Counted from the stretch's first letter, positions 1 to 8,293 are shown. The stretch: DNA of 46,674 nt from Candidatus Methanophagales archaeon (GCA_003336485.1 QENH01000190.1:1-46674), one strand, 5' to 3'. Notes: generated by a model not told the origin, from the sequence alone. Made by a program: numbers and translations.

Positions 1-303
1 TACTCCTAGCGTAATTTGCATAAGCTTTTTGTCATCCATGGCGGTTAAATAAAACAGAGGGTAAATAAAGTTACCCACACAATCTTGTAGAGATCCGATT
101 CTTTTTGGTATGGACGGAGGGTAAAGACTAAGTAAGAATGCGTGTTCTAAACCACACAACTTTGAGAATTTTAGAATAAGGGAGAATAACTTGGTGGATT
201 TTTTGCTATTCTATTGCTTCCCTCTTGCACCAGAATGAAATCTAAGAGGGAGAATATTATTTTTATCATTGCATTTCTCTTTACCTCTACTATCTTCTAT
301 GTC
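1..303. other. No recognisable gene (1-303)
   Basis: AT-rich sequence downstream of the VirD4-like ATPase gene. Reading both strands I find only short frames broken by stops and no tRNA or clear repeat. It probably belongs to the same accessory segment as the next two genes. Confidence 0.5.
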
Positions 304-1596
304 TCACCTTTCAATCTTCTCCTCAATCTCCTCTCTTTTTTTTGCACATCTCATCCTTGACACCTCAACTATCTTATCCTTATTTCCTTGCCTCTCAAAC
401 TTATAAAAAGGCGGCAAGGTCAGAGCAGAGAATGATTTTGATGCTTTGCCATCTATGGCGAGCCTAAGATAGATATTGTGCCGTTCAAGGTTTATCAAAT
501 CTTGTCTTTCAAACTCAGGATAGAATTCCTTTTCCAAGAATTCAGCATCATCTGGACCAACCTTAAAGGCAATGATAGTTCCAGCATTACCAAAAATAGC
601 TTTTCTTAGTTTTTCTTCTTTTTGAAAATTCTCTCCTAATTGCCCTAAATATTGATGAGCTATAATTAAACAGAGCCTGTATTTCCGGCTTTCAGAGAGT
701 ATCTCGCTAAAACTATCACCCGTAGTTGAAACAAAGCTTTGAAACTCATCAATAAAGCAAAAGAAATCTTTTCTTTCTTTTTCTGGAATATCTATCCTGC
801 TTAAAGCGCTTAATTGAAGTTTAGTAACAATTAAAGACCCGAGCAAAGCAGCATTGTCTTCTCCTATCCTTCCTTTGGCAAGATTAACCAGAATAATCTT
901 TTGATTGTCTATAACCCTTCTAAAATCTATTTTTGAATTAACCTGACCAACAATATTGCGAATTAAAGGAGTAGATAGAAAAGCTCCCAGCTTATTCTGA
1001 ATAGGGGCTAATGCTTCTCCTTTGAACTGATACAGATATTTTGAGAATTTATTTTTAAAAAATGACCTGACTATTGGGTCCTTTATTTTTTCAATTACTT
1101 TCTTTCTGTATCTCCAATCAGAAAGCATCCTGTATATGCCAAGCAATGTTTTATTGCCAGGATAATCAAGAAGAGCTAAAATGGTATTCCTTAAAATATG
1201 CTCTTGTCTATGCTGCCAGTATTCAGCATAGAGCTTTCTAAAAACAGAAATCAATCCAGAGACAACAAGATGTTTTTTATCAGGCTCTACTCTTTCCAAG
1301 ATATTCAAAGCAATTGGATAATCAATATCAGCAGGATTAAAATAGATGACATCGTTTATTCTCCAGGATGGGATGTAATCCAAAAGGCTTTCTATCATAT
1401 CACCATGTGGATCAATTAAGCAGATGCCAGAACCATTGTAAATATCATTTAAAGCCATATTTAAAATCAGGGATGTCTTTCCCATCCCTGATTTACCAAT
1501 GATATATGTATGGAGCCGTCTGTCTTCCTTTTTAATCCCGAAAACCTTTCCCTCTCCTCTGAAATTTGTTTTAGCAAAAATATTTATATTAGACAT
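304..1596 (-). CDS. VirD4/TraG-like P-loop ATPase (type IV secretion DNA-binding family)
   Basis: About 430 residues. Walker A is GKSGMGKTS near residue 35, after a short N-terminal segment, and is followed by CLIDPHGD, the usual post-P-loop motif of conjugative coupling and HerA/VirD4-type ATPases. The Walker B-like segment FFCFIDEFQSF lies near residue 280, followed by an SESRKYRL..IIAHQYLGQL stretch typical of TraG/TraD C-terminal motor domains. No transmembrane helices are visible, so this is a soluble motor that would need membrane partners. I prefer the ATG at 1596; the frame extends five codons to a TTG at 1611, but neither start has a good ribosome binding site. The neighbours are a divergent HEPN-like gene and an integrase remnant, which fits an integrated mobile element. 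No relaxase or other transfer gene is visible, so it may be an orphan. Confidence 0.75.
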   Translation of the reverse strand: MSNINIFAKTNFRGEGKVFGIKKEDRRLHTYIIGKSGMGKTSLILNMALNDIYNGSGICLIDPHGDMIESLLDYIPSWRINDVIYFNPADIDYPIALNILERVEPDKKHLVVSGLISVFRKLYAEYWQHRQEHILRNTILALLDYPGNKTLLGIYRMLSDWRYRKKVIEKIKDPIVRSFFKNKFSKYLYQFKGEALAPIQNKLGAFLSTPLIRNIVGQVNSKIDFRRVIDNQKIILVNLAKGRIGEDNAALLGSLIVTKLQLSALSRIDIPEKERKDFFCFIDEFQSFVSTTGDSFSEILSESRKYRLCLIIAHQYLGQLGENFQKEEKLRKAIFGNAGTIIAFKVGPDDAEFLEKEFYPEFERQDLINLERHNIYLRLAIDGKASKSFSALTLPPFYKFERQGNKDKIVEVSRMRCAKKREEIEEKIER

Positions 1597-1614
1597 AGAC
1601 TTTGTATACAATTA

Positions 1615-2412
1615 ATGAAAATAGAGAATCAAACTAGACACAAACTTCAGGAGGCAGAATATTTTCTCTCTAAGATGAAGCAGACACTTGAGGCTGATAA
1701 TGTCTTTTACTACAATCTTAGCGCCTTCTTGGCCGCTGCTCGAACTATCACATTATATATGCAAAAGCAATACAAAACTGGCAAAAGTAAGAAAGACCGA
1801 AAAGATTTTGACGAATGGTATTGTCCGAAACAGCTAAAAATGATAGACGATCCAGAACTAAAGTATCTTAACAAAGCAAGAGCAGAGGCTATTCACACAG
1901 GGACTATAGAGACCGGAGCGACTCGTACAAAGACGTCTAGCATAGGTCTCGCAGTCGGAAAGGATACACCGGAAGCGGAGCAAGTCAAGGAAGCTGAATC
2001 TACACCATCTGCACAAAGCAGTCCAAAAACTGTTAGGCGTTTCTTTCCGGAGTGCAAAGAGTATTTATTTAGCTGGAATGATATTCCCGGAAACGATGGC
2101 AAGAGTCTTAGAATTTTTTTAAAAAAGGATCTAAAGATAAATTGGATAAGAAAAGCAACAATTGAAAAAGCTAATGACAACAAAACTATAAAGGTTACAG
2201 ATGGAAAAATTTTGATTACTCTTAAACTTAACAAGGAAGATAACAAGGTAACTCTTGAAATCCAAGGTGAGGAGACTTACGAATACCCTTTGAAAGAAGT
2301 GTCATGTGAGCTAAAAGTATACTCTAAAGGCATGGACGTGATAGAATTTGGAGAAAAACAGTTAGCCAAGTTGAGTAAAGTAGTTGAAGACTGCGAAAAG
2401 CGCTTTCCATGA
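1615..2412 (+). CDS. Uncharacterised protein with HEPN-like N-terminal domain
   Basis: 265 residues from the ATG at 1615; an upstream extension in the same frame would overlap the divergent ATPase. The N-terminal ~100 residues are helical and resemble a family of small bacterial and archaeal proteins with a conserved N-LSAFL-AAR core, an acidic EWY segment and then R89-A-E-A-I-H94, which fits the Rx4H signature of HEPN RNase or toxin domains. A Thr/Ser/Glu-rich linker (about 95-140) follows, then a basic/beta-rich C-terminal half I do not recognise. The start is only 18 bases from that of the divergent ATPase gene, so the two may share a promoter region. Its last codons run into the remains of an integrase gene on the other strand. 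It could be a defence or toxin protein of the element. HEPN is suggested by motif only. Confidence 0.55.
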   Translation: MKIENQTRHKLQEAEYFLSKMKQTLEADNVFYYNLSAFLAAARTITLYMQKQYKTGKSKKDRKDFDEWYCPKQLKMIDDPELKYLNKARAEAIHTGTIETGATRTKTSSIGLAVGKDTPEAEQVKEAESTPSAQSSPKTVRRFFPECKEYLFSWNDIPGNDGKSLRIFLKKDLKINWIRKATIEKANDNKTIKVTDGKILITLKLNKEDNKVTLEIQGEETYEYPLKEVSCELKVYSKGMDVIEFGEKQLAKLSKVVEDCEKRFP

Positions 2413-2446
2413 TTTTTTCATCCTCTGGTATGTAGTTATCTATATT

Positions 2447-2571
2447 AGACTTGTTGCGATATAAAATCCCATGAAATGCTGCCTTCTAAGGCGTCCATTG
2501 CTCCGCGCATATTGCTCCTTTTTACGGATATCCGTTCTCCGGGCTTTTCCAAATTATTCCGCAACAAGTCT
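2447..2571. mobile_element. 125-bp MITE-like insertion inside the integrase remnant
   Basis: The ends are perfect 12-bp terminal inverted repeats: AGACTTGTTGCG at 2447-2458 and its complement at 2560-2571, with weaker similarity continuing inward. ATT directly flanks both sides (2444-2446 and 2572-2574), a 3-bp target duplication. The interior has no coding capacity. The insertion interrupts the integrase frame, and its removal restores it. A mobile autonomous parent is not visible here. TIRs of this kind suggest mobilisation by an IS transposase, possibly IS5-like, but the family is uncertain. Confidence 0.8.
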
Positions 2572-2867
2572 ATTAGTTTTAGGGATTTTAACGACCTTTC
2601 TGTATTTAATTAAACTTGCCTCATCCATCAAACTGAATATCTCATAGTATTTCAGCAAATCCCTAATTGCCATGCAGAAATGCCTTTTGCCTTTCTCCAC
2701 GGTTCCAATTAGCTCAAACAAATGCCGGGGATTTGAAACCTTTGTTGTTAAATACCTGTCAAGGTATTTAACCATATCATCTGTATGTCCGATTGAACAC
2801 CTCTCTTTCATCCATATGATAAAATTTTTCCTGTCCTTAGAATAGTCTATACGCTTTTCTAACACCT

Positions 2868-2905
2868 CTCGATCCCACGACCTGGGTTCAAATCCCCGGC
2901 GGAGC
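2868..2905 (+). other. tRNA 3'-end fragment, probable attachment site
   Basis: The strand reads as a T-arm with loop TTCAAAT, flanked by CTGGG and CCCCG (one mismatch), then an acceptor half GCGGAGC plus discriminator A ending at 2905. No 5' half beginning GCTCCGC is present upstream, so this is not a complete tRNA. Its overlap with the 5' end of an integrase frame is the arrangement left by archaeal elements that integrate into tRNA genes. It marks the probable boundary between accessory DNA (left) and core DNA (right). Confidence 0.7.
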
Positions 2906-2919
2906 ATGATTATATTATA

Positions 2920-3378
2920 TCAAAATTCATCCAACCTTTTGTTCCGCTTTTTGCCTTTGTGCTCAGAACACAGACCCGGATCTATTATGTGTATCACAGA
3001 GATGCCATGCAATTTGAGCACATCTGCAATAAATCGGCGATGACAACTGGAGACTAAACGTTCTGCACACATGATCGCTACTCGTTTCGATGTTGCAAGT
3101 GTTTCAACGTAGTCTAATCCCATTCCAAATTCGCTGGTCTTCATATATTTCGTATATCCTCCTTTTCTGTAGCCGCCGAGCTCTGTAACGTGGTGGTAGT
3201 CTATACCACACTGATTCAAGCTCGATTTTAGGTTCTCCTGCTTGAAATGCTTGTGCCTTGACGTAGGGAATCGTCTCACATCTACTATTGCTTCTATCCG
3301 ATATGCCGCGAGTAAGTTTAGGAATTCATCTATGCTACGGTTACTTGTTCCAATAGTCCATATTTCCAATTCAGACAT
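2920..3378 (-). CDS. DUF488 family protein
   Basis: 152 residues. The N-terminal WTIGTSNRS segment, the following DVRRFPTSRHKHF region and the AIMCAERLVSSCHRRFIAD segment with its Cys/His pair are the conserved blocks of DUF488. Members are small soluble proteins of unknown function, often placed near DNA or redox genes. The length is typical of the single-domain family. It lies 37 bases downstream of the IPP isomerase gene on the same strand and may be cotranscribed with it. The ATG at 3378 is the first in frame and fits the family N-terminus. No biochemical role can be assigned. Confidence 0.85.
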   Translation of the reverse strand: MSELEIWTIGTSNRSIDEFLNLLAAYRIEAIVDVRRFPTSRHKHFKQENLKSSLNQCGIDYHHVTELGGYRKGGYTKYMKTSEFGMGLDYVETLATSKRVAIMCAERLVSSCHRRFIADVLKLHGISVIHIIDPGLCSEHKGKKRNKRLDEF

Positions 3379-3415
3379 TTTCGAGCAACTGCAAAAATTT
3401 TGAGCGTTTACGACC

Positions 3416-4531
3416 TCAACTATGCTTCTTCTTCCGCTTCACACGATCAAAAACGCCCCGTTGTTCCATTATCGCCCTTGTCTCTCCTGTTATAACTAGC
3501 TCGGCATCCTTTAGATCTATCGTGTTTTTACAACCCGTTAAGAACATTGCGACCTTTAATTCCTCGCTAAATTCTCTTATTTTCGCTATTACCTTGTCTA
3601 CGCCACTTTTTATGCTGGCGCTTTCCATTGCGGGTTTCAAAAACGGCAAAGCCGCACTACACATATCGGAACCTAAAGCAATGGCCTTTGCAATATCAAG
3701 CCCATTTCTTATTCCACCTGTGGCGATTATAGGGATAGTAAAAGGAAGCGCACTAGACTCCACAATGCTTTCTACCGTGGAGATGCCCCAGTTCCAACCG
3801 AAGAGATTGCCTAAATGTGCTCCAAGATCATCCCCTTCTGCGTTCGCACGGTATATCTCAGCAGCAGCTAAACTCGTTCCGCCTAAGCCGCCTACATCTA
3901 TCGCAGATACGCCTGACCCGTGTATCATCTTCGCCATTGTATAACTAATCCCGGCACCCGTCTCCTTTACAATCACGGGCTTCTTTATCGCCTCGCATAC
4001 CTCGGTTATCGCAGCTAAGCAACCGCTTGCATCTACGTTTCCCTCCGGTTGAATAGCTTCCTGTAAAAAGTTGAGGTGTATTGCAATAGCATCTGCACCT
4101 ATCATCTCTATCACTCGCTCGACACCCTCTACCCCATATTCCTTCAATTGAGGTGCTCCTAAGTTCGCATAGATGAACGACTCGGGTGCAACGTCACGAA
4201 CCACGCGGAAAGAATCTTCCTGTTCGGTACCTTCCAATGCCGCTCGTTGAGAGCCCACGCCTATACCAACGCCAAGCGTTTCCGCAACTTCTGCAAGGAC
4301 TCTATTTACCTTCCTCGTATCCGGATGTCCGCCGGTCATCGAAGCAATCATTATCGGATATTGAAACGAAAAGCCTAAAAATTCCGTCTTTAACTCTATC
4401 GCATCCTTATCTAGCTCGGGTAATGCAACATGAACAAGCTTAACGTCTGCAAAACACTCTCTTGCTACTTCTACTTCCTTTTCCGCACATATCTGAAGTT
4501 GTTCTATCTTCCTTCTTGAGGTTTTGTTCAT
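3416..4531 (-). CDS. fni: Isopentenyl-diphosphate delta-isomerase, type 2 (FMN-dependent)
   Basis: 371 residues, near the usual 350-370. It would interconvert IPP and DMAPP in isoprenoid (archaeal membrane lipid) synthesis, using reduced FMN and NADPH in the cytosol. The sequence shows the TIM-barrel layout of the family: YPIMIASMTGGH near residue 60, VGIGVGSQRAALE near 95, HLNFLQEAIQPEGN near 155, a VKETGAGIS strand, the Gly-rich VGGLGGTS phosphate-binding turn near 220, and IIATGGIRNGLDIAKAIALG near 280. Archaea with the mevalonate-type pathway normally use this type. It is divergent to the methylthiotransferase gene (70-bp gap) and followed by DUF488. The start at 4531 is the only good ATG. 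Confidence 0.95.
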   Translation of the reverse strand: MNKTSRRKIEQLQICAEKEVEVARECFADVKLVHVALPELDKDAIELKTEFLGFSFQYPIMIASMTGGHPDTRKVNRVLAEVAETLGVGIGVGSQRAALEGTEQEDSFRVVRDVAPESFIYANLGAPQLKEYGVEGVERVIEMIGADAIAIHLNFLQEAIQPEGNVDASGCLAAITEVCEAIKKPVIVKETGAGISYTMAKMIHGSGVSAIDVGGLGGTSLAAAEIYRANAEGDDLGAHLGNLFGWNWGISTVESIVESSALPFTIPIIATGGIRNGLDIAKAIALGSDMCSAALPFLKPAMESASIKSGVDKVIAKIREFSEELKVAMFLTGCKNTIDLKDAELVITGETRAIMEQRGVFDRVKRKKKHS

Positions 4532-4582
4532 TACTACCCTTCCAATGACAATGTCATATTATTTGTATGAACTAATAGGTAA

Positions 4583-4600
4583 TAGATAATATATTATCTA
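4583..4600. promoter_or_regulatory. 18-bp perfect palindrome abutting the mtaB start
   Basis: TAGATAATATATTATCTA reads identically on both strands and ends one base before the ATG of the methylthiotransferase gene, within the 69-bp gap between divergent genes. It could be an operator for a dimeric regulator or a symmetric TATA-rich promoter element. Its position is too close to the ATG to be the TATA box of a transcript starting at that ATG. Confidence 0.4.
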
Positions 4601-5899
4601 ATGAATCTAACCGAATTATCAGAGGCAACTGCAAAAGTTTCTATAGTGACTTTCGGCTGCACTGCAAATACCGGCGACACAATGGAAATGCGGGCGATAC
4701 TAAGAGATGCCGGTCATGAGATAGTAGAAGAAAGTGAAGCGGATGTTGTCATAGTGAATACATGCACAGTAACGAAAAGAACAGAGTTAAATGTGATAAG
4801 GCGACTGAAGGCGTTAAAAGAGCGTGGTAAAACGGTAGTTGTGGCGGGTTGCATGGCGGCGGCACAGCCAGAACTGGTAAAAAGCATTTTTGGTGATGAT
4901 GTAGCTATGGTGACGCCCCGAGATATTCGAGTTAGTGACGAGCAAAGGCTTGAGTTCGATGGTGTTATTGCGGTGATTACAATAGCACAGGGTTGCGTAG
5001 GCAAATGCTCTTATTGTATTGTGAAACAAGCGCGTGGCGAGCTGAAAAGCTACAAGCCGGAAAAGATATGCGGGGCTGTTAAGAGCGCAGTGGAATGCGG
5101 TGCGAACGAGATAAGGCTCACATCGCAGGATTCTAGTGCATATGGGTGGGACAGTTCAAATATAAAACTACCTGCGTTGTTAGAACAAATAACAGCCTTG
5201 GAAGGTGATTTTAGGATAAGAGTGGGTATGATGAATCCATTCACGCTTATGCCTATCCTGGACGAACTCCTTGAGGCGTTTGATAGCGAAAAAATATTCA
5301 AATTCTTTCACGTGCCTGTGCAATCGGGCTCTGGCCGGGTACTGACAGAGATGCGAAGGAATTACAAAGTCGCTGATTTCGTTGAGATTGTAGCAGGCAT
5401 AAGGGCGCGATTCAGAGATAGCACAATATCCACAGATTTTATCATTGGCTTTCCAACCGAGACGGAAGCGGATTTCCTCGCGTCACTGAATTTAATGGAG
5501 GAACTAAAGCCGGAAAAAGTGAACATAACTCGGTTCTCATCAAGACCCGGAACAGAAGCATCAAAGTTAACGGACTTGTTGGAACGGGAGAAGAAGCGAA
5601 GGTCGAGAATATTCTCTACCGTTTATCACAATATTGTACTCGCAAAGAACAAGGCATTAGAAGGGGTAGAACTACCGGTTTTAGTAACGGAGCCGGGGAA
5701 AAAGGGAGGCGTAATGGCTCGTGACTCGGCGTATAGGGCGATAGTAGTAAACGATGATTTGCCGCTCGGAGCAAGTTATAACGTACGGGTAACGGAGGCG
5801 AAGAGCACTTATTTAGTGGCTGATATTTTACAACAACAAATCTCGTTCAGAACTTCACCATCTGTGCATGCGGCACACCATCCACAAAGATCACATTAG
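4601..5899 (+). CDS. tRNA N6-threonylcarbamoyladenosine (t6A37) methylthiotransferase, archaeal MtaB/CDKAL1 type
   Basis: 432 residues. It would convert t6A at position 37 of ANN-decoding tRNAs to ms2t6A by radical SAM chemistry. The N-terminal UPF0004 domain has its three cluster cysteines C20 (FGCTANTGD), C55 (NTCTV) and C84 (AGCMA). The radical SAM domain has C132-x3-C136-x2-C139 (QGCVGKCSYC), followed by PVQSGS and STDFIIGFPTET blocks, then a C-terminal TRAM-like RNA-binding domain (about 345-400). The last ~20 residues overlap the 3' end of the convergent DUF424 gene by 53 bases and look non-conserved, so an original stop may have been lost. The ATG directly follows an 18-bp palindrome and about 12 residues precede the conserved first strand. 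Family assignment is firm. Confidence 0.92.
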   Translation: MNLTELSEATAKVSIVTFGCTANTGDTMEMRAILRDAGHEIVEESEADVVIVNTCTVTKRTELNVIRRLKALKERGKTVVVAGCMAAAQPELVKSIFGDDVAMVTPRDIRVSDEQRLEFDGVIAVITIAQGCVGKCSYCIVKQARGELKSYKPEKICGAVKSAVECGANEIRLTSQDSSAYGWDSSNIKLPALLEQITALEGDFRIRVGMMNPFTLMPILDELLEAFDSEKIFKFFHVPVQSGSGRVLTEMRRNYKVADFVEIVAGIRARFRDSTISTDFIIGFPTETEADFLASLNLMEELKPEKVNITRFSSRPGTEASKLTDLLEREKKRRSRIFSTVYHNIVLAKNKALEGVELPVLVTEPGKKGGVMARDSAYRAIVVNDDLPLGASYNVRVTEAKSTYLVADILQQQISFRTSPSVHAAHHPQRSH

Positions 5900-6137
5900 C
5901 ATCTGCGATAAAATTATTGTCTACTGCGCATTTAATCGCCCTTTTACCTACTAGATTCGCTATTGTTGCGAGCTTCAAAGAAGCTATCACTTCTCTTTCG
6001 GTCACTTCTTCACCTTTATAAAAACCTTCCGTGATTTCTAGTTTCAACTCGCCATCAACAAAACATTTACCTACTAATTCCGTATCGCACACAGCCACCA
6101 TTAGCCCTGAGTCGAGATTATGTTCCTTAATATACAT
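5847..6137 (-). CDS. DUF424 family protein
   Basis: 97 residues from the ATG at 6137. The frame continues upstream through a hydrophobic YYYTIFIITYLLFYYF stretch, but the AT-rich sequence and the family's usual start favour MYIKEH. Conserved blocks include LMVAVCDTELVGK, EGFYKGEEV and a C-terminal NVIFVDGVPHAQMVKF segment typical of the archaeal DUF424 family. Its role is unknown; it is a small cytosolic, nearly universally archaeal protein, sometimes suggested to have a translation-related function. It converges on mtaB with a 53-bp tail-to-tail overlap. Confidence 0.85.
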   Translation of the reverse strand: MYIKEHNLDSGLMVAVCDTELVGKCFVDGELKLEITEGFYKGEEVTEREVIASLKLATIANLVGKRAIKCAVDNNFIADANVIFVDGVPHAQMVKF

Positions 6138-6290
6138 CTCTTTTTGCTTGCTCACTCTAAAATAATAAAATAAAAGATAAGTTATTATAAAAATAGTATA
6201 GTAGTATAAAGACAAAGATAATAGCCAAATGGGTAGCAGCTAAATGTACTTGCATATCTGGTATACTGTATTTGGTTATATCCAATAAAA

Positions 6291-6365
6291 GGGCTCGTAG
6301 CTTAGCCTGGTTGGAGCGCTCGGCTGATAACCGAGAGGTCTGGAGTTCAAATCTCCGCGGGCCCA
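6291..6365 (+). tRNA. tRNA-Ile (GAT)
   Basis: 75-base cloverleaf. Acceptor GGGCTCG pairs with CGGGCCC (one G-U). The anticodon stem CTCGG/CCGAG encloses loop CTGATAA with anticodon GAT at 34-36. The T-arm is TGGAG-TTCAAAT-CTCCG, and the discriminator is A. CCA is not encoded, as is usual in many archaea. No intron is present. Confidence 0.97.
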
Positions 6366-6444
6366 TAAATGAAACTTTCTTAATTAAGAAGAAAGTTGTA
6401 TCAAAGAAGGAAAACATTAAAAGTAAAAAAAACGGGGAAGCGAA

Positions 6445-6807
6445 ATGGGAATTGAGACACGCGTGATCGTAATCTCGCCTGATTCTGAGATAACACCGGA
6501 ACAATTGAAGAGTAGGCTTTTGGCTTTGATTAGCGAAGATAAAAGCATGGCCAGCTCAGACGTCATAGTAAAAGAGACCTGTTTTGGCGCTTTAATAGAA
6601 GGAGAAGGGCAGAAACTAAGAGTGATTGTGGAAGCGGTAAGGGTAATAGATACTAACGGTATCTTCTCTAAAGTTCGCGGGTTTCCTATTGGCGATCCAA
6701 GGATATGTAGAGCGACGAGAAAAGGTGGACCCAGACCGGGCTTTCACCAGTTAGAACTTGAATCCCGGCTGTTGCCTGCGGTAAGAAAAGCATTGGATAA
6801 GATATAA
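6445..6807 (+). CDS. Probable methanogenesis marker protein 6 (DUF2102 family)
   Basis: 120 residues. The blocks [44 protein letters not shown] and [11 protein letters not shown] match my memory of the Mmp6 family, a short soluble protein found in genomes that also carry methyl-coenzyme M reductase. No catalytic mechanism is known; association with MCR assembly or function is inferred from phylogenetic distribution. It lies 80 bases after tRNA-Ile and 48 bases before fae-hps on the same strand. The ATG at 6445 gives a typical N-terminus. This is one of the better taxonomic markers in the window; the assignment is by conserved motif recall, not by search. Confidence 0.65.
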   Translation: MGIETRVIVISPDSEITPEQLKSRLLALISEDKSMASSDVIVKETCFGALIEGEGQKLRVIVEAVRVIDTNGIFSKVRGFPIGDPRICRATRKGGPRPGFHQLELESRLLPAVRKALDKI

Positions 6808-6855
6808 TGAAAGCAAGCAAATAGAATCAATACAAATGGAGATAAGATAACAAAC

Positions 6856-8043
6856 ATGTTGAATGTAGGTGAAGCATTGATTGGGGATGGGAAAGAAATT
6901 GCGCATATTGATTTGATGATCGGGGACAAAAACGGACCGGTAGGTGTGGCATTCACAAACGCCTTGAGCCAGATGTCCGCAGGGCACACACCGCTATTTG
7001 CAGTGATAAGGCCGAATTTACCAGTTAAGCCGTCTACGGTAGTAGTGCCGAAGGTTACGGTGCGGAACATGAACGAGGCGGAGAAGGTATTTGGCCCTGC
7101 GCAGAGTGCAATAGCAAAAGCAGTTGCGGATTCCGTGGAGGAGGGCGTGATACCAGAGGATAAGGCAGAGGAACTAGTGGTGATCGTAAGTGTGTTCATG
7201 CATCCTCATGCAGATGATTATAATAAGATATATCGTTACAATTATGGCGCTACAAAGTTGGCGTTAAAACGTGCTATGGATGGGTTCCCGGATATAAAGA
7301 AAGTGCTATATGAGAAGGACCGGTCGCGGCATCCGTCTTTGGGTATGAAAGTGACAAAGTTATGGGACCCACCTTATCTTCAGGTCGCTCTGGACATCCC
7401 GAACTGGGGGCACATGGAGCGTGTGGTGAAGGAACTGCCGAGTAATGACCATCTTATCATAGAGGCGGGTACGCCATTGATAAAGCGATACGGAGTGGAC
7501 ATAGTGGCGAAGATAAAAGAGATAAAGCCCGATACATTCGTGATTGCGGATTTTAAAACGCTCGATACTGGCAACTTAGAGGTACGGATGGTTGCGGATG
7601 CAGGTGCAGATGCAGTAGTGATCTCGGGGTTAGCGCCACTTCAGACGATGGAGAAGGCGATAACGGAGGCAAGGAAGACCGGTATTTACTCGTCCCTGGA
7701 TATGTTAAATGTTGAAAAACCGCTAGCGGTGCTTAAAGAATTAAGTGTACTGGAGATGATGCCGGACGTGGTCGAATTGCATCGTGCAATAGATGTAGAA
7801 CAGGAAAAGCAGCATGCTTGGGGTGATATAGCGGAGATAAAGCGAATAGGGGGTAAGATGCTGGTGGCGGTTGCAGGTGGTATAAAGGAAGATACTGCAC
7901 CGGAAGCGATAAATGGTGGTGCGGACATCATAATTGTAGGAAGAGGGATAACAAATACTAAGGACGTAGAGGGCGTGAGCAGAAGGTTCCTGCGGTTGTT
8001 GAAGGAGGAGATAGATCAATACCGTGTGATGACGGACTTCTAA
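6856..8043 (+). CDS. fae-hps: Bifunctional formaldehyde-activating enzyme / 3-hexulose-6-phosphate synthase
   Basis: 395 residues, the normal length for the archaeal fusion. Residues 1-165 are Fae: [11 protein letters not shown], the candidate acid-base histidine H17 (IAHIDLMIG), then [13 protein letters not shown] and the NLPVKPSTV block. Fae condenses formaldehyde with tetrahydromethanopterin. Residues ~170-395 are Hps, an OMP-decarboxylase-like barrel with [21 protein letters not shown], the DFKTLDTG active-site strand and [10 protein letters not shown] near the end. Hps interconverts hexulose-6-phosphate and ribulose-5-phosphate plus formaldehyde. In archaea lacking the oxidative pentose phosphate pathway, the fusion supplies ribulose/ribose-5-phosphate and captures the released formaldehyde. 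A GGAG lies 12 bases upstream of the ATG. Confidence 0.95.
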   Translation: MLNVGEALIGDGKEIAHIDLMIGDKNGPVGVAFTNALSQMSAGHTPLFAVIRPNLPVKPSTVVVPKVTVRNMNEAEKVFGPAQSAIAKAVADSVEEGVIPEDKAEELVVIVSVFMHPHADDYNKIYRYNYGATKLALKRAMDGFPDIKKVLYEKDRSRHPSLGMKVTKLWDPPYLQVALDIPNWGHMERVVKELPSNDHLIIEAGTPLIKRYGVDIVAKIKEIKPDTFVIADFKTLDTGNLEVRMVADAGADAVVISGLAPLQTMEKAITEARKTGIYSSLDMLNVEKPLAVLKELSVLEMMPDVVELHRAIDVEQEKQHAWGDIAEIKRIGGKMLVAVAGGIKEDTAPEAINGGADIIIVGRGITNTKDVEGVSRRFLRLLKEEIDQYRVMTDF

Positions 8044-8084
8044 ATTAAATGTATGTAGTGCCCACAGACCTGTTGCAGAGCAGA

Positions 8085-8110
8085 CATGCATGCATGCATG
8101 CATGCATGCA
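8085..8110. repeat. (CATG)n tetranucleotide microsatellite
   Basis: About six uninterrupted copies of the self-complementary unit CATG over 26 bases, just after the stop of fae-hps. Any even-length piece of it can pair with itself, so it can form a hairpin or cruciform. It is likely length-variable through slippage. Confidence 0.9.
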
Positions 8111-8173
8111 GCAGGAGTGGGCCTATTGTTTGCAATTTGCAATTAATAGCTCGAAATCCACAAGATTTGATAC

Positions 8174-8293
8174 AGCGGGACTTGAGCACAAAGGGGTAAT
8201 CAAGACACAATGGGCGACCTGCTTATTGATACGTTAGGCGGAACAGTTATGGCTGTAATAGGTGTAGTGCTAGTAAAAAGAGGCAAGAAATAA
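8174..8293 (+). pseudogene. 3' remnant of a DUF2238-like membrane protein gene
   Basis: The frame ending at TAA 8291-8293 reads AQRGNQDTMGDLLIDTLGG, then a hydrophobic VMAVIGVVLVKRGKK end. This closely parallels the C-terminus of the intact gene at 8737-9363 (GAQWSLHDTMTDLLVDTIGG...). A TGA at 8183-8185 precedes AQR in frame, and no upstream part of the gene is present. It is a decayed tail of a duplicated paralogue. Confidence 0.75.

Larger units (their letters stand above)
2400..2907 (-). pseudogene. Tyrosine integrase remnant (archaeal phage/element type), interrupted
   Basis: From 2907 leftwards the frame begins inside a tRNA 3' end (MLRRGFEPRSWDRE is the tRNA read antisense). It then runs through a helical core-binding (SAM-like) domain of archaeal integrases, with segments FIIWMKERCSIGHTDDM and RHFCMAIRDLLKYYEIF. 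The frame reaches KIPKTN at 2575 and is then broken by a 125-bp inserted element (2447-2571). On the far side it resumes in frame as IDNYIPEDEKIMESA. Removing the insert with one copy of its 3-bp duplication restores ...KTNIDNYIPED.... The catalytic domain with R..HxxR..Y is absent, so the gene is dead. A stop codon lies just upstream of the ATG, as expected for the C-terminal half of an SSV-type integrase gene split at a tRNA on integration. Confidence 0.8.

Noticed and set aside
6272-6466. 64-residue frame over tRNA-Ile
   Set aside because: It is the tRNA read as protein; the cloverleaf is complete.
8049-8237. Open frame across the CATG repeat on the + strand
   Set aside because: It consists mainly of the repeat's translation and overlaps the DUF2238-like remnant in another frame; no conserved sequence.
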